Source: Lanius collurio
Taxonomy: Eukaryota; Chordata; Aves; Passeriformes; Laniidae
Assembly: GCA_020086605.1 (NCBI GenBank)
Contig: JACBWW010000016.1
Coordinates: 10,488,109 to 10,552,108 of the forward strand
Length of the DNA stretch: 64,000 nucleotides
Direction of reading: 5' to 3'
The notes under the pieces were generated by a model. The model saw only the letters and a program-made list of their open reading frames with translations. It was not told the DNA's origin and did not search any database. Numbering within the stretch: the first letter of the stretch is position 1; each line of letters starts with the position of its first letter. Both the position numbers and the translations under genes were made by a program. Shown here piece after piece: positions 52,501 to 64,000 of the stretch.

Positions 52501-55500
52501 GTACTCTGCCTGAATTCCTTGCTGGCCTTGTTTCTAAATCATCATTATCACAGATCCCCCAACAGCTGAGTGATCTCCAATGGAAAAATGTCAATTTAGG
52601 CAATGTGTAAGGAAAACAGCCTCATACATTAGGCAGATCTCTCAGACATGCCTTCTTCTAAACAAGTACTGGATGAAACTACAGCTCAAATGGATGGATT
52701 TAGATGCAGTTTCCAGCCACTTTTTAAACCTTTCTTGGATAGCTGGTTAAATGAGATTTAGATAAGGCTAAGGCTGAAATGTGCTGCTGTCTAGGGAAAA
52801 CATCCACACACACATTATAAATGATTGACCTGGGGAGACATTGCTCACTTTTGTTTGGATTGTGTCTCAGCACATATTAAAATCCTGGCAAAAATTTTTC
52901 AGCTGGCCTGTGCTGTATAGAGGGTTACACTCAGCTGCTGGGATCAAGCACTCTTGAACACCCAGGGATGTATTATCTGCTGTAATTCATTTGGGTAGGG
53001 AGCTTCTCACCTACTTTTAGCTGCTTGGGGTTGAGCACCACAGAGTTGTTACTGTTTACCTTCCAACTCCAGCCAAAGGATGCAGAAAGGAGCTGAAGAA
53101 GGAGGAAGCAGCCTGTGCCACATGAGGAATCTGAGGCAGAGTGACCTAATTGTACCACTGAACATCCTACCCCTGGAGCCTACTGATTAGTTCAGCCAGT
53201 GATTATTCCTTTTCCTCTAATCCCTGTTTAAAATATCCTGGGCCAAATACTAAGACAGATGGGACCTGTTCTTGTCAGGACTGAGCACACCTGCAGCATG
53301 GAGAGGAGAGCTCTCAGTGACACAGGGAGCACCTCAGCTGGCCTCACCTGCCCTCAGGAATGTCCTCATTCCTGGTGTTTTAGAGCTCGTTGCCCTCTCT
53401 GGTGAGATAATACATAGGGCCCTTGGTGCTCTCTGCTCCAGCCTTTGGGTCCAAGGAGAACAAGGGGAAGACCACTTTTGGGAAAGTCACCACTTCAGTC
53501 ATCTACTGACACACTAAATTTTTTTCTGGAAAAAAAAAAATATTTTACAAGACCTGGGACACAGAGACAAAAAAGTCTGGAATCTGCAAGTTTTGAACAG
53601 GTGTATTTTAGGCGTAACTTCCCCCAAAGAGTCTGACTTACCTCTTGCCCCCTTGTGAATGAGGACTCTTGAAGCCTACCTAATGGGAACTGGAGCAATG
53701 AAGCTGAGAGACAAAACAGATGTTTAAGTAAACAGAGGCTTTTTCATTTGTGTCCCACTGGCAAGCCTGGTGGTATGGGCACTGCAGTCACCCTGTCCCA
53801 CCTCATTGTCCGGGGTCAGTGGGGTCAGAGGGTGGCTGTGGGCTTGCAGGGCTGGCTGTCCCTGATGTGTACTCTCAGTGTGGGCAGGAAGGTGGCAGAA
53901 CGGGAGGCTTGTGCCCATGGCAGCTGCCCCCTGCATTGCCATGGCAACACATCTGTTTCCTCCATTTCCCCATTCCTGCCAAGAGAAAGCCCCAGCCCTT
54001 CTGGCATCAACACAAGCCCAAGAAAAATCCAAGTCCCAACAACACATCTTTTCACCAGTCCCTCGCTTCCCAGGCCAGAGCCCTCTCTTCGATGACTGTA
54101 AAAGCCTCTACTCTGTCATGGTCAGAACATTGTCTCACAAAGAGTTTGCCTTGCTGCTGCAGCCCTGTTTTTGAAAAGCACCGTAACCCCTGAGCCACTG
54201 GAGCATCAGGGCCAGCAGAACTCCAGCACCCTCCCCAGCCTGGATATCATCACACCCCACAGGATGCATCAACCCCCTGCCTCATCACCTCACTTTTTTC
54301 CAGGCCTGCAAGATTTTATTTGCCCCCCTTAGAGGGTTGATAAGCACTGAATTTTCTTTTCAGGTCCTTTTCACAGGTTTCCCACCAAAAAATCTTTTGC
54401 TTTGAGAGATTTATGCCAAAGGTCCACTTGCCGCAGGTAGAAGCTCAAGCTCCTGTTGATGCACAAGCTGGTCCCTCACCAAGTCCCAGCCTCACTTCTC
54501 TGAAGAAAACAACTACAAGTAATTGGGTGTTCACAGGAGAGTGTGGGTTATGGTGCTAAGGAAAGAGTCCCAGAGCTCTGGAGGAGCTGTGAACAGCACA
54601 GGTACTGTGGCAGAGCTGGATCATTGATGCTCGAGGTGCCTGGATGCTGGTGCTGGCAGAGATGAGCCCCTTGTGCAGCTGGTTTCTGATAATGATGCTA
54701 TCAGCAGTTGGGAAGCAGTACCTTTCCACTTTCACAACCTCTGCAGAAGTATGTGCTGGCAAAGGCAAAGCAGGCGCTCAGCAGTTCCTCTGGCAGTTCA
54801 TCAGGGTGTCCATGCCAAGTTCCTGGGAGGGGCTGCTTGGGCAGGAGGAACCAGCACTACCTGCTTGGCCAATCCAGCCCTGCACTGGCAGGACCACTTG
54901 GTTGCTCTTCCACTGTGTAAGTGCCAGGCCTTGCAAAGCCATTTCCATCAACTCAGAAAGTTACTTTTCTTTTCTAGTCTACTGATACATGCCCCCAGGC
55001 CCTTGGCTTTGTAGAAGCTTTCAGCTCATTGAAGCCGTAGGGGTAAAATCCCCCCAAAGGTTAGGCTGCGTTTCTGAGGAGCATTGCAGCCACCATCCAG
55101 GGGCACAGCTGTGATGGGATTCACTTACCATGTCTTACCCCACCCAGAACCCACATGGGAGTTCTGACGTGCTGCTGGCAACAGTGAGAAGGGACAGTTT
55201 TCAAAATGACACAGGTGGCACACTGAGACCTTGCAGTGAGGATGTAGCAATAGATTTCTTATAACTAAAGAAAATAATAAATTCAGTCCTTTTGAGGCTG
55301 TCAGTCCTCCTCAGCACATCCAGCACAGAGATACTGCAGTCAAGTGGGCTAATAAACTGCCTTATGGGTAGCATCCCTTCAAAACACAGGTGAGAAGTGC
55401 TCTGCTACTTCCAGCTGACTTGCATCCAACCACAGTGAGGCTGCCCCTCTCATTCTGCACCCCTGCACTGCAGAGGATCACATGCCTTGGGAGAGGGACA

Positions 55501-58500
55501 AATGGTTAAATGAGATCACAAGTCTCCCAAGCACTAATCCTGCCTGTATTTGCTCCTCCACTCCAGCTTCCCAAAGTTACTCTTTGCTGAGAGTATTGCT
55601 CTGTGAGTTTGTTTGCAACTTGTTCTGAACTTGTAAAAATCTCATCTAGCTCATAGCTGTAGCCAACAACTTGATCCTCAGTGTAACCTTGTGACTGTAC
55701 TCAAGTTTTGTGCTACTTAAACTACTTTCTTCTCTCTGCTCACAGCAAGGAAACAGGATGCCAGAGCTTTGCCAAAATATTTTACTAAATAAATAGAACT
55801 GCAGGCAGTCTCCACAAGCCAGTCCAACAGTGCCACATGACCCCAGCTGGCAAGAGACAAGGGTTACACTTAAATTCAATTTTAATTCAGAAAAACATCA
55901 ACACTTATTTACCACAGTTCATAAAATTCATGCGACAAAATTCCTCTTACAGACAGTTAACTCTAACTCCAGCAATGTAAAAACACAACAAATCAAGTCA
56001 GCCTATGCTCTGGAGTATCATACCAGGCTGGCAGCAGCACATGCCCGAGTAAGCGACTCCTTGCTAAAATCTCTGTGTACTCTGGGGCTCTTGGTGCATC
56101 TGGAAGTCCTAAGTCCCCTTGCAACCTCTGTCTGGTTCCTGGGGGACCTTACAGTTGTCTGAAGTAGCTCAGGTCTGCCTTTTGTATAACTGCAGCACTG
56201 TAGAGGGACACGGTCACACATGTCCCATTTGGCCCTTTGAGAGAGGTGTGGAAGGAAGCACCATCTTGCCACTGCCATTCTCGCCGTCTGTGCCACTGCC
56301 ACCTTGTCACAAGAAGGACACTGCTGAATGTGGTCCCCATACCGACTGCTTTAGGTGCATCTTCATAAGCTTGGCAGCAGGGGAGAGGATGGACTGATAA
56401 AATCATTCGTGACAGTAGAATGGTTGAGCTTGCCTGCAATGTACGTGTTTTACTCCACACCCCTGGGATCACACAACTTGCCAGTGTTGCCCATGCTGTT
56501 ACCTGGGAATCTGACCCTCACAAAAGCCACCAAAGCCCACTGCCCACTATTAATTCACTCCTTGAGGGTATTGTACTTTTGAAAACAACTTCTCTGCCAG
56601 CACAAGCTCCTTCAAATGCATGCCTGGAGCCAGAGGACTGGAGCGAAGTCCTCATGCTGCTCTGGGCTTCCTTATGAGGAAGCTTTGGGGCCACTGCCAT
56701 CCACTGCATGTCTGCCAACCTCATGTTCCCCCATGACACACCAGCCTTCACAATCCCAGTGGGAACAGGGCAGGTCCAGCCCAGATTTGTCCCTCAGGTC
56801 CTCTGCACCCAGTGTTACAGACGAGAGCATGATGATGGGCAGCCCATGTGATGGAAATTGGGAGCTGAGCCTGATGTGCCAGGCACCTGTGGGTGGAGTT
56901 GGGCCTGCAGAGAGCTGCTGTGCTGAGCTGCCCTGCCAGTGGGACACTGCCTGCACGCCCCTGCTCTGCCACTACTCCAGCAGGGAAGAGGCTGAGGGGC
57001 TCACCCTCTTGTCAGACCCCTTCCTGCCTCTGCTCCTGCCGTGTTCCCAGCCTTTGCCTGTGAACCATTGCTCCCTGCTCCTCATGGGGATGGAGGCAGC
57101 AGGGAGGAGACCTGCACCCTTGGTATGAGGGGTACTTCTGAGGCAATCACAGAGGAAAAATAAGAAAACCAGAAACTGTTTTTTCATCTGAATCTTCAGG
57201 GCATCATGTATACCCCAACGGAGAAAAGAGGACAGACATGCAATTCTTTTATCAAGGCATATGGTGCATTTCTCAATATGAAGACATACAAACAAACAGT
57301 CGTGGCTACAGGGACTCTCCAGTAGCTATTTGGCATGAAATGAAGGACACACTGGCCCTAGCACTGCTGCCTGCTGGCACAGAGAAGACCTAGCTGCTGG
57401 TGGGGTTGTGCCCTGGCAGTCCCCTGGGCACAGCACCTGCTCCAGTTAAATCCCACTCCCATGCATACATATTTTGGGAAACCGAAAGAAGAGGTTGTCA
57501 GGGCTCAGCTACCTCAGGCCATGAACTTCTCCTACTACCAGCACTCTCAATAAGCAGGGTGACATCTGCTCCAGCAGCTGACATTGCTGCAGGGATCCTC
57601 GTGGTGGTTACACCTGTGCCATGGTTCCCATCCCTCTGGATGTGGCCCTGAGATGGTATCTCTGGTGGGCTGTGGGAAGGAGCAGCGCTGTGAGGAGCGG
57701 ACCAGCTTTCCCAGCCCTCCACATTTTCAAAAGGAACAGCATGGAGGTAAAAGCCTGTGCTGTCAGCAAGGCTTCTTCAATTCTTCTGTGAGGCCCACCA
57801 TGCCCCAGGGGCAGCATGTCCCTGTACCAGCTCCCTGCCAGGCCTTATCCAAAGGCAAAGCTGACCCAGGCTGCTGTGCTTACCAGTGCCCACCCTCCAC
57901 TGGGACCACAAGCACCAGAGAGAAATAATTCCTGCTCCATCTTGGCAGGACAGTGCTTCTTGGTATGAAACACCAAAACTGAAACACATTATTCCTTACA
58001 ACTTAAAGAAACAGATATGAGGAAAACAACCCATACCAAATGCAGGCAGCCCAACTGCCTGTGGAACACCCTCCACATCTCTTCAGGAGATTTATAGGGG
58101 AGTATGTCAGATACGAGGACTAACAGCACCATTTCCCTGGCAGCACAGGCACATGACAGGGGGGGAAGGAACCCTCACACCCCTGGCTGCAGGCTGGCAG
58201 TGCTCCCAGAATCCCCCCATGCCTTGGCAGAGCACAGGAACCAGAGTGGGGGAGCTGCTCCAGCAGGAATGGCTTTTTTCTGGGCCATTTTGCTGGCTGT
58301 TGGGAGTCAGGGAATGGAAGGAGGTGCACAGGAAGCGAGATCATGCAGCTGTAAAGCCTGTCAAGTATAACGATGTTTTTTTAAGCATATTTTCTTGATT
58401 TCCCTCCCAAAGGACCAAACCCAAAAGATGGTTATATTTGATTTTTAGGTAACCCAGAAACAAAGTGTTTCCCAAACAAATAATCACATTGAAGTCTGAC

Positions 58501-58525
58501 AATGGTCATTATTACAAAAGAGCAT

Positions 58526-58531
58526 TTTATT
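58526..58531 (-). terminator. LRRC8C: Candidate distal poly(A) signal (AATAAA) of LRRC8C
   Basis: The plus strand reads TTTATT, so the minus strand reads AATAAA. Upstream in the transcript is a U/A-rich 3' UTR. Just downstream, at about 58440-58505, the minus strand is rich in T and GT (the GTTTGGGAAACAC region), as expected for a downstream processing element. It falls where base composition switches from AT-rich to GC-rich. Cleavage would be expected about 15-25 bases downstream, near 58505. The signal is seen directly. Its use is inferred. Confidence 0.5.
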
Positions 58532-61500
58532 TCTGTTTTTTTTTCTGGGTGTACTATATTGCAATGTAACACTATGCAGGTCTATTATCATATTAACATT
58601 CTTGCTACAGAATTAAGTTTGTCCATTTGGTCATATTTCAGAGTTTTTTCTTGGCATTCCTACAGGACTCCTCACCACTTAAGCGCATGAATTACTGAAG
58701 TGCCAGAAAAGGGTTATAAGACTTGGAACAGGGGCTCTTCAATCAGAATTTGCTAAAGTTGTTGGTCTGGCTGAATGCACGAGGTCAGCACAATTCTCAT
58801 TTTGACTAGGGGGGAGATGCACATCTCCAGATTTTGATCACAAAGTAGATTTGCTTGTCAGGGTCAATGTACTATGAAGGTTGTCTTCTTACTTTTGATA
58901 TAATCTTTGTCATCTCTAATTCCATTACTAAGTAAGATTTTTATTATTTTGAGCAATAATGAAAAAATGCCTTGCTTAAATTCTGGAAGTGTCATACTTG
59001 TTAGGCGCCTGATTAATATAAGTAGTTATATAAACTCTTTGTATATATACAAACCATGCTAAAGTATTGTCCACAAAATGTCCATCCATTCTAAGTCAAA
59101 TACTATTGGTCACAGAAAAGTCTAGTATGAATTGCATGTGAATATACATATGAGCAGTACATGATTCACTGAGTAAATATGGCACTTTTACATATTTTCC
59201 TGGATGTCACAGAGAATTAGGAAACAATCTTCCCTCAGCTGACTCATTTCTAAGTTACTGTAATATGGGTTTGGAAAATACACCCCAGACTAGATAGTAA
59301 GAAGTTTAGAAAAGTCAACAGTGCAGCTACCTGAGTTTGTTTCATTAAGAAGTTAACAGTAATGTGGTATTTTAACATCCACTGTGAGCCTGAGGGTTGT
59401 CTACTCACAAAAGCCAAGCTGCCTAACCCTGCTATGCATAAAACAGCACATTTCTCCAAGCACGTGGCTCAGCAAGATGATGAACTGACCTAGCACCTCC
59501 AAAGGGACTTGACCCACCTTCTCCTTGTACAGACCCCCACTGCAGAGTCCTGTCCACTTGTTACTCCCATCCATCCAATCCTTTAGAGAGCTGATCCAAC
59601 AGAAAATTAGTCCCTTTTTTTGACTGACATAGTTTTCTGCTGGCTTAAAAAGTTGATTTGTCCTGTGGAGGGATCAGACCAGCACCAGACCTGTAAAGGT
59701 ATATGAGAAGCAGCCAGAACATGTTGGCAGGAATAGGGAGCATGGGAGGAAGAAGGAGCTGCCCTTTTTTGGTGACAGTGAGCTGTCAGACTGACGAAGC
59801 TGTCTCAGCTGACCAAACCCTTGGAGAAGATACAGTTATTAGTGTGAAAGTGCTTAGACCGGTATAGTTTATTCCTAGCAAAGTGAATAAAGATATGCCA
59901 GCACAAGGCACTTTATACTCATGTAACTGTGTCCACATGAGGGGTTGCACTGGTACAAATATAATCAGTGACAAACAAAACCCCCACATCCCCTAAGCGA
60001 TGTATTTACAAATATGGCATAGAACAAGCCTCCAACCTTCAGTTATGAGGTGTGCATAACTTCCATTCAGAAACTAGACCATAAACTACACATGAAACCA
60101 CATTAGGCACAAAATAAATTAGGGATTTAAAATGCTACATCTAGGAATATAAAGACTTTAAAAAAAACCTTTAAATGTAATCCCATATTTAAAATCTAAA
60201 TAAGAGACCTATACAGCTCCACCAATTACTTGGACATTTCAAACAGTTTACATTCATCAGGGACAACAGCACTTTGGTTTATATAATTAGGTTAATATGA
60301 GCAATGAAACGTTTCTCTTCCTCACGTAACATCAAAGTGAAATACATTTAGAATATATATACTGCCAAGCTGTTCCAGCAAGTGCATTCCACACATGAGT
60401 AAAGGTACATGAGCAACAGCTACATCAGTTATAGGTCTTCAACAGAACTGAATCAAACCTCTTCCAAAAAGCTTGATTTGATTCCTTCATGCCTGACCTA
60501 TTAATCACATGGATCTTCTCCAGAACACTGCCAAGCACAAAAAATAAGTCTGAACAAGCCCATACACCAGACTGCATAGCACACCCTGGATTAATGAGGA
60601 AGTTCTCACTGTAGTGTGTCTCCCCACCTTTATAAGTCATACTCTTAAACCAGCTGTATGCTTTTGTATAAAGCTTGAGAACTCAGATTAACTGTAGCTC
60701 AAGACACACAATGAGTTAGAAAACATTTAAGAGCAACCAATCTCACAACTGTCAAATATTTTACATTAATTTAAACTATCAGCAACTCAACCTCTGCAAT
60801 TTATGAATGGCATTGCCTCCTACAGAAATAGACTTATTCCTAGATATTCTTGTGAAACATTTATCCAGTGCCTGCATCTGACTCAAATATGTGTCAGCAA
60901 AGTATTTTACTACTTTTGATTATCTTAAATCAGCTTGTGAGTAGTACATCCCTTTCAAACCTGACTAAAAGAAATCAAATGGCTGGATTAAATAAATGTG
61001 CTGAACATGGCTTCAGAGAATCAAGTTCCCTACCTGACGCACAATCATCGGAGATTACATTATTTTAAAGACCAGACTTCCAACTGCATCATTTCCAATT
61101 TAATTACCCTCTGGGAGATAAATACACAGCCTTCATCACTGTCCTCAGGTAGGCTGAGACTTGTGAGAAGTTAGTGTATTCAATTAATCTCATTTTTGCA
61201 AATCTGCAAATATTCTTGTGCTAAACTTGGTTTTATGCTACCTAAGATCAATTAAGGAGCACATTAGAGGCTATTTCCTTGTTGGAAGCTTTACAAACTA
61301 AGTGTGATTGCGCTTTTTCTGGATCCCATTCCTAGGAGGTACCAAACAAATTGGTGGGGAATTGGGCTGAGGGGGCAGAGGGCACTTCCTCTCTTGCAGC
61401 ATGGGGTCTTTAGGGGAGGATGGGGTTTTTCAAGACAGCGTTTCATCTTGCTGAGTTGGCATTTCCGATATGGTGAGTTCATTGCACCCCTTCCACTCAA

Positions 61501-62129
61501 GTTAATAGGAAATGGGCAGTCACATCCCATTGCACTGTTTGGAAAACCTTCAGCATGAGTCCCTTTGGTCCCGATTCCGCTGTGAACTGTGACTTTACTG
61601 TTCTGGCACCCAAGAGGAAATTGCAGTGAGTGCCTCCTGCTCAGTGCAGTTTGGGAATGGGCAGCCAGACTGAATTGCCAAAAGGTCCTGAAGGAGTTCT
61701 GCATGCCTCCTCTCACCTGTTAAAACATATGAAGAACCTTTCCTACTTGCTTTGACCATCTGAGAAAAAACCCTGTTGAAAGTAAAAAGGGATTGTCAGC
61801 CTGTATTTGTTCTTGATAGATGCTGAACGCCTTCTACTGCCACTGAAGAAAAGAAGAAACAAGGCATTCAACACCTGCAGCACCACCTGTTGAAGACCAT
61901 GTCCTAAGGGATTAACAATAACCAGGAAGACAATATAATCATCTATTACAAACTATGCAACCCAAAGCATACATCTTAAACATGTTTCCCTGGTGGGATT
62001 AGGAAATGGAAAGAAAAACCAGCAGACAAAATCATTTACTTTTACCAGTAAAAATTAAGTTACAGATGCCCTTGTTCTTAGGGCAAAACAAACTTAAAAA
62101 TTTAAAACAGTGAAAAAATATGAGAAAAT

Positions 62130-62135
62130 TTTATT
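62130..62135 (-). terminator. LRRC8C: Possible proximal poly(A) signal of LRRC8C
   Basis: An AATAAA on the minus strand lies about 155 bases after the LRRC8C stop codon, within an A/T-rich stretch. It could produce a short 3' UTR isoform. AATAAA occurs often by chance in AT-rich DNA, so this is a weak call. Confidence 0.25.
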
Positions 62136-62289
62136 TAAAAATATATGTACTCCTTACTCCAAATTTGTTTGTACAGAAAGGATTTGAAAAAGAAAAAAAT
62201 AACGACAAATTAAATGCATATTCAGAGTATGCATTCTCTAGAGTGTTTTTGGTAGAAGTGTTATTTCTGTAAAACTGAGCAAGAAGAAG

Positions 62290-64000
62290 TTATTCAGCTT
62301 TCATCTGCTCCCTGACATCAGAAGGCAAAGTTTCAAACAAGTTGTCCTCTACAGTAAATCCAGTCCTCTTCAGAGCTCTACACTCACCGAGCTCAGGTGG
62401 AAGGATTTCAAAATGATTGCCTTTAATATCCAAGTAGGAGAGCAATGTCAAATTACCAATTTTAGGTGAAAGGACTGACAAGTTATTTTTCCCAATTTTC
62501 AGAGTCTTAAGTTTTTTGCAAAAGTATAGTTCATCTGGCACGCTCTCCACTTTGTTGCAAGTAATGGAAAAGTACTGTAAACTCTGCAGAACTCCTATTT
62601 CAGGTGGGATAAAGCGAATGTCATTGTAAGACAAATCCAAGTATCTGATTTTGTTGCATAGGAATAGGTGGGACGGAAGAACCTCTATTTTGTTATGGCT
62701 GAAGGAGAGCCGCTCTAGACTGGTGAGTTTCTTTATATGCTCTGGGATGTAGGTTATACTGTTGTACCACAGCTTTAGAATTGTCAATTTTCGCAGATGT
62801 TGAAAACTTACGATTTCTTCAATGGATTTGAGGTTATTTTCCTTTAGATCCAATTCCTGAAGACTGAGAAGGCTGAAGACTGCATGAGGTATGCGCTCTA
62901 AATCACAATGAACCAATTCCAGCTGGGTCAGGTTGACCATCTTCTTCAGGTTGTTGAGCATCACTAACTTAGTGCCATCATTATGGATACACAGTTTTTG
63001 CAGGTGACTCGAAACATCGACTGCAGATTGTGGGATTTTGGACAAATTACTTTTTATGTGAAGAACTTTTAGGCTTTTAAGCTCCCTAAAAGACTCCAGT
63101 GTAATGTTTTTAGAAATATCGTGACTTAGGGAGCCAATTAAATAGAGCTCTTCCAAATTTCTGAGGCCATACATCCAGTGTGGAAGTTCTCTGATGTCAT
63201 CAAACTTGACGCTCAGGATCTTGAGATTCTCCTTCAGAAAAGCCAAGGCAGCACTGTGGATCTTCACAGAGCACTGGTGCAATGAGAGCTCCTGGAGATT
63301 GTCCAACTGTGCAATGGTTGCTGGTATCATTACATTATTAATTATTTCAAGTTTTAAAGACTGCAGCTCAGTAATTTCAAATACTGTATCTGGTAGTCCA
63401 GAAAGCATGAAAAGCTGTAGCTCCAAATGGCTGTGGGAGTTTGTCTGTAGCCTCTGTCGCAGCTTATCTGCAGTCCACTCATTGTTTAGGTTCAGCTGTT
63501 TCAGCTTATTTTCACTGACTTCAGACAGAAAGACAGCAAAGCGCTTGGAGTAGAGAGGATCATACTGATCAATCATATGAAGCATAAAAGCAAAGTCATT
63601 CTTGACATCTGGGATGTCATCGATTCCTGTCTCTTGCCGAACATACTCAAAAGAATATTCTTTCAGTGAACGGTAGAACAACCAGTACAGTGTATAAAGG
63701 CATGTCAGGCCATAGATGCTTACAAAGCACAGGTAGCAGTAAGAAAGTTTAGAGAACAGATGTGCCATTGTGTGATTACAGCAAAAATTCTTGTATCCTG
63801 TCATGTCTTCAATATCAACATTACAGACTACTGTAAAATTAACTTCTGAGACAAGTGCTGTGTTGTAAGCAATAATAATAAGGAATTTAATTACCTTAAG
63901 TACAGTCTGGCGAACGTACATGACATAGAGTATATCACCCTCCTCAACATGCAGTCGAAATTTCTTCACCTTTTCAAACAGCGCTTTGGCCTGCTCACCT
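62290..64000 (-). CDS. LRRC8C: LRRC8C, volume-regulated anion channel subunit, 3'-terminal coding exon (partial, N-terminus beyond the window)
   Basis: LRRC8C is a plasma-membrane subunit of the volume-regulated anion channel. It assembles with LRRC8A into hexamers that release chloride and organic osmolytes during cell swelling. The window shows 569 complete codons ending in TAA at 62290. As recalled, human LRRC8C has 803 residues, so this matches about residues 235-803 with no obvious length change. Counting from the first complete codon (63999), residues 1-33 are the end of the intracellular loop. Residues 34-50 are the third membrane helix ([16 protein letters not shown]), 51-85 extracellular loop 2 with cysteines, and about 86-109 the fourth helix ([19 protein letters not shown]). 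A linker follows with the family motif [20 protein letters not shown], then a long run of leucine-rich repeats to the C-terminus ([16 protein letters not shown]). That C-terminus and the LRR text distinguish LRRC8C from LRRC8A, B and D. The frame stays open to base 64000. The GTG at 63967-63969 is an internal valine, not a start. No frameshift or internal stop is seen. Confidence 0.98.
   Translation of the reverse strand, partial: GEQAKALFEKVKKFRLHVEEGDILYVMYVRQTVLKVIKFLIIIAYNTALVSEVNFTVVCNVDIEDMTGYKNFCCNHTMAHLFSKLSYCYLCFVSIYGLTCLYTLYWLFYRSLKEYSFEYVRQETGIDDIPDVKNDFAFMLHMIDQYDPLYSKRFAVFLSEVSENKLKQLNLNNEWTADKLRQRLQTNSHSHLELQLFMLSGLPDTVFEITELQSLKLEIINNVMIPATIAQLDNLQELSLHQCSVKIHSAALAFLKENLKILSVKFDDIRELPHWMYGLRNLEELYLIGSLSHDISKNITLESFRELKSLKVLHIKSNLSKIPQSAVDVSSHLQKLCIHNDGTKLVMLNNLKKMVNLTQLELVHCDLERIPHAVFSLLSLQELDLKENNLKSIEEIVSFQHLRKLTILKLWYNSITYIPEHIKKLTSLERLSFSHNKIEVLPSHLFLCNKIRYLDLSYNDIRFIPPEIGVLQSLQYFSITCNKVESVPDELYFCKKLKTLKIGKNNLSVLSPKIGNLTLLSYLDIKGNHFEILPPELGECRALKRTGFTVEDNLFETLPSDVREQMKAE

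Larger units (their letters stand above)
40600..58500. other. Intergenic DNA between LRRC8C and the CpG islands
   Basis: No coding exon is supported. The interval alternates AT-rich DNA with GC-richer patches (about 43.4-44.5, 45.3-45.7, 46.6-47.1, 48.5-48.7, 50.7-51.1, 53.3-54.3 and 56.2-58.3 kb). These patches give numerous overlapping open frames on both strands, none with recognisable domains. One CR1 tail and several low-complexity tracts occur. It corresponds to the LRRC8C-LRRC8D spacer if the 26-kb island is the LRRC8D promoter. Confidence 0.65.
58505..62289 (-). other. LRRC8C: Probable LRRC8C 3' untranslated region
   Basis: The sequence after the LRRC8C stop codon stays AT-rich for about 3.8 kb and contrasts sharply with the GC-rich DNA to its left (about 56-58.4 kb). 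On the plus strand A exceeds T in sampled lines, as expected for minus-strand transcription. No CR1 tail or protein gene interrupts it. It ends at a canonical poly(A) signal at 58526-58531. Mammalian LRRC8C transcripts also carry long 3' UTRs (recalled). The exact cleavage site is inferred. A GC-richer stretch at 61300-61720 has open frames on both strands but no recognisable protein. A weaker proximal poly(A) signal lies at 62130-62135. Confidence 0.6.

Noticed and set aside
63194..63553. Open frame of 119 codons on the plus strand
   Set aside because: It lies antisense to the LRR-encoding part of LRRC8C and is a shadow of that real gene.
63967..63969. Apparent start codon of a 559-residue LRRC8C-like protein
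   Set aside because: The codon is GTG (valine) within a frame that continues to the window edge with recognisable LRRC8C residues ([11 protein letters not shown]). It is internal, not an initiation site.
1..64000. CRISPR arrays, operons, phage, transposase genes, endogenous retrovirus genes, tRNA or rRNA genes
   Set aside because: None was seen. The window is vertebrate nuclear DNA, and no protease, polymerase or envelope-like frames or tRNA-like foldbacks stood out by eye.

Overview
This is bird nuclear DNA. Two truncated CR1 LINE 3' tails with the avian-type ending (28.9 kb and 43.0 kb), AT-rich non-coding DNA broken by GC-rich patches and CpG islands, and very few interspersed repeats all point to a bird. 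The one certain gene is LRRC8C, on the minus strand at the right edge. LRRC8C is a subunit of the volume-regulated anion channel. Its large 3'-terminal coding exon (62290-64000) runs off the window end and lacks the N-terminal part of the protein.

Layout. (1) 1-25.8 kb: AT-rich DNA with no supportable coding exon and a clear excess of A over T on the plus strand. (2) 25.9-26.5 kb: a strong CpG island with GC boxes and a minus-strand splice donor, running into a 397-base assembly gap (26504-26900). (3) 26.9-40 kb: gene-poor DNA with one CR1 tail, an A/C-rich low-complexity tract (31.4 kb), a GC-rich 22-bp minisatellite in a small CpG cluster (33.3-33.5 kb) and a 1.3-kb pyrimidine-rich block (34.6-35.9 kb). 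(4) 39.97-40.58 kb: a 340-base gap, an 11-bp GC minisatellite and a second CpG island. (5) 40.6-58.5 kb: intergenic DNA of fluctuating GC content with a second CR1 tail. (6) 58.5-62.3 kb: the AT-rich 3' UTR of LRRC8C, ending at a good poly(A) signal. (7) LRRC8C coding sequence.

Interpretation. In amniotes LRRC8B, LRRC8C and LRRC8D are head-to-tail paralogues (order recalled from human). With LRRC8C reading leftward, LRRC8D should lie further left on the same strand. The 26-kb CpG island, its minus-facing splice donor and the A-over-T skew to its left fit the LRRC8D promoter, a non-coding first exon, and a first intron covering 1-26 kb. This is inference, because no LRRC8D coding sequence is in the window. 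The products of the two genes would assemble with LRRC8A into heteromeric anion and osmolyte channels.

I found no convincing new molecular system. The more interesting items are changes in extracellular loop 2 of LRRC8C, the skew switch at the CpG island, CpG clusters with no assigned gene, two GC minisatellites, the pyrimidine-rich block and a possible processed retrocopy tail at 13.5 kb.
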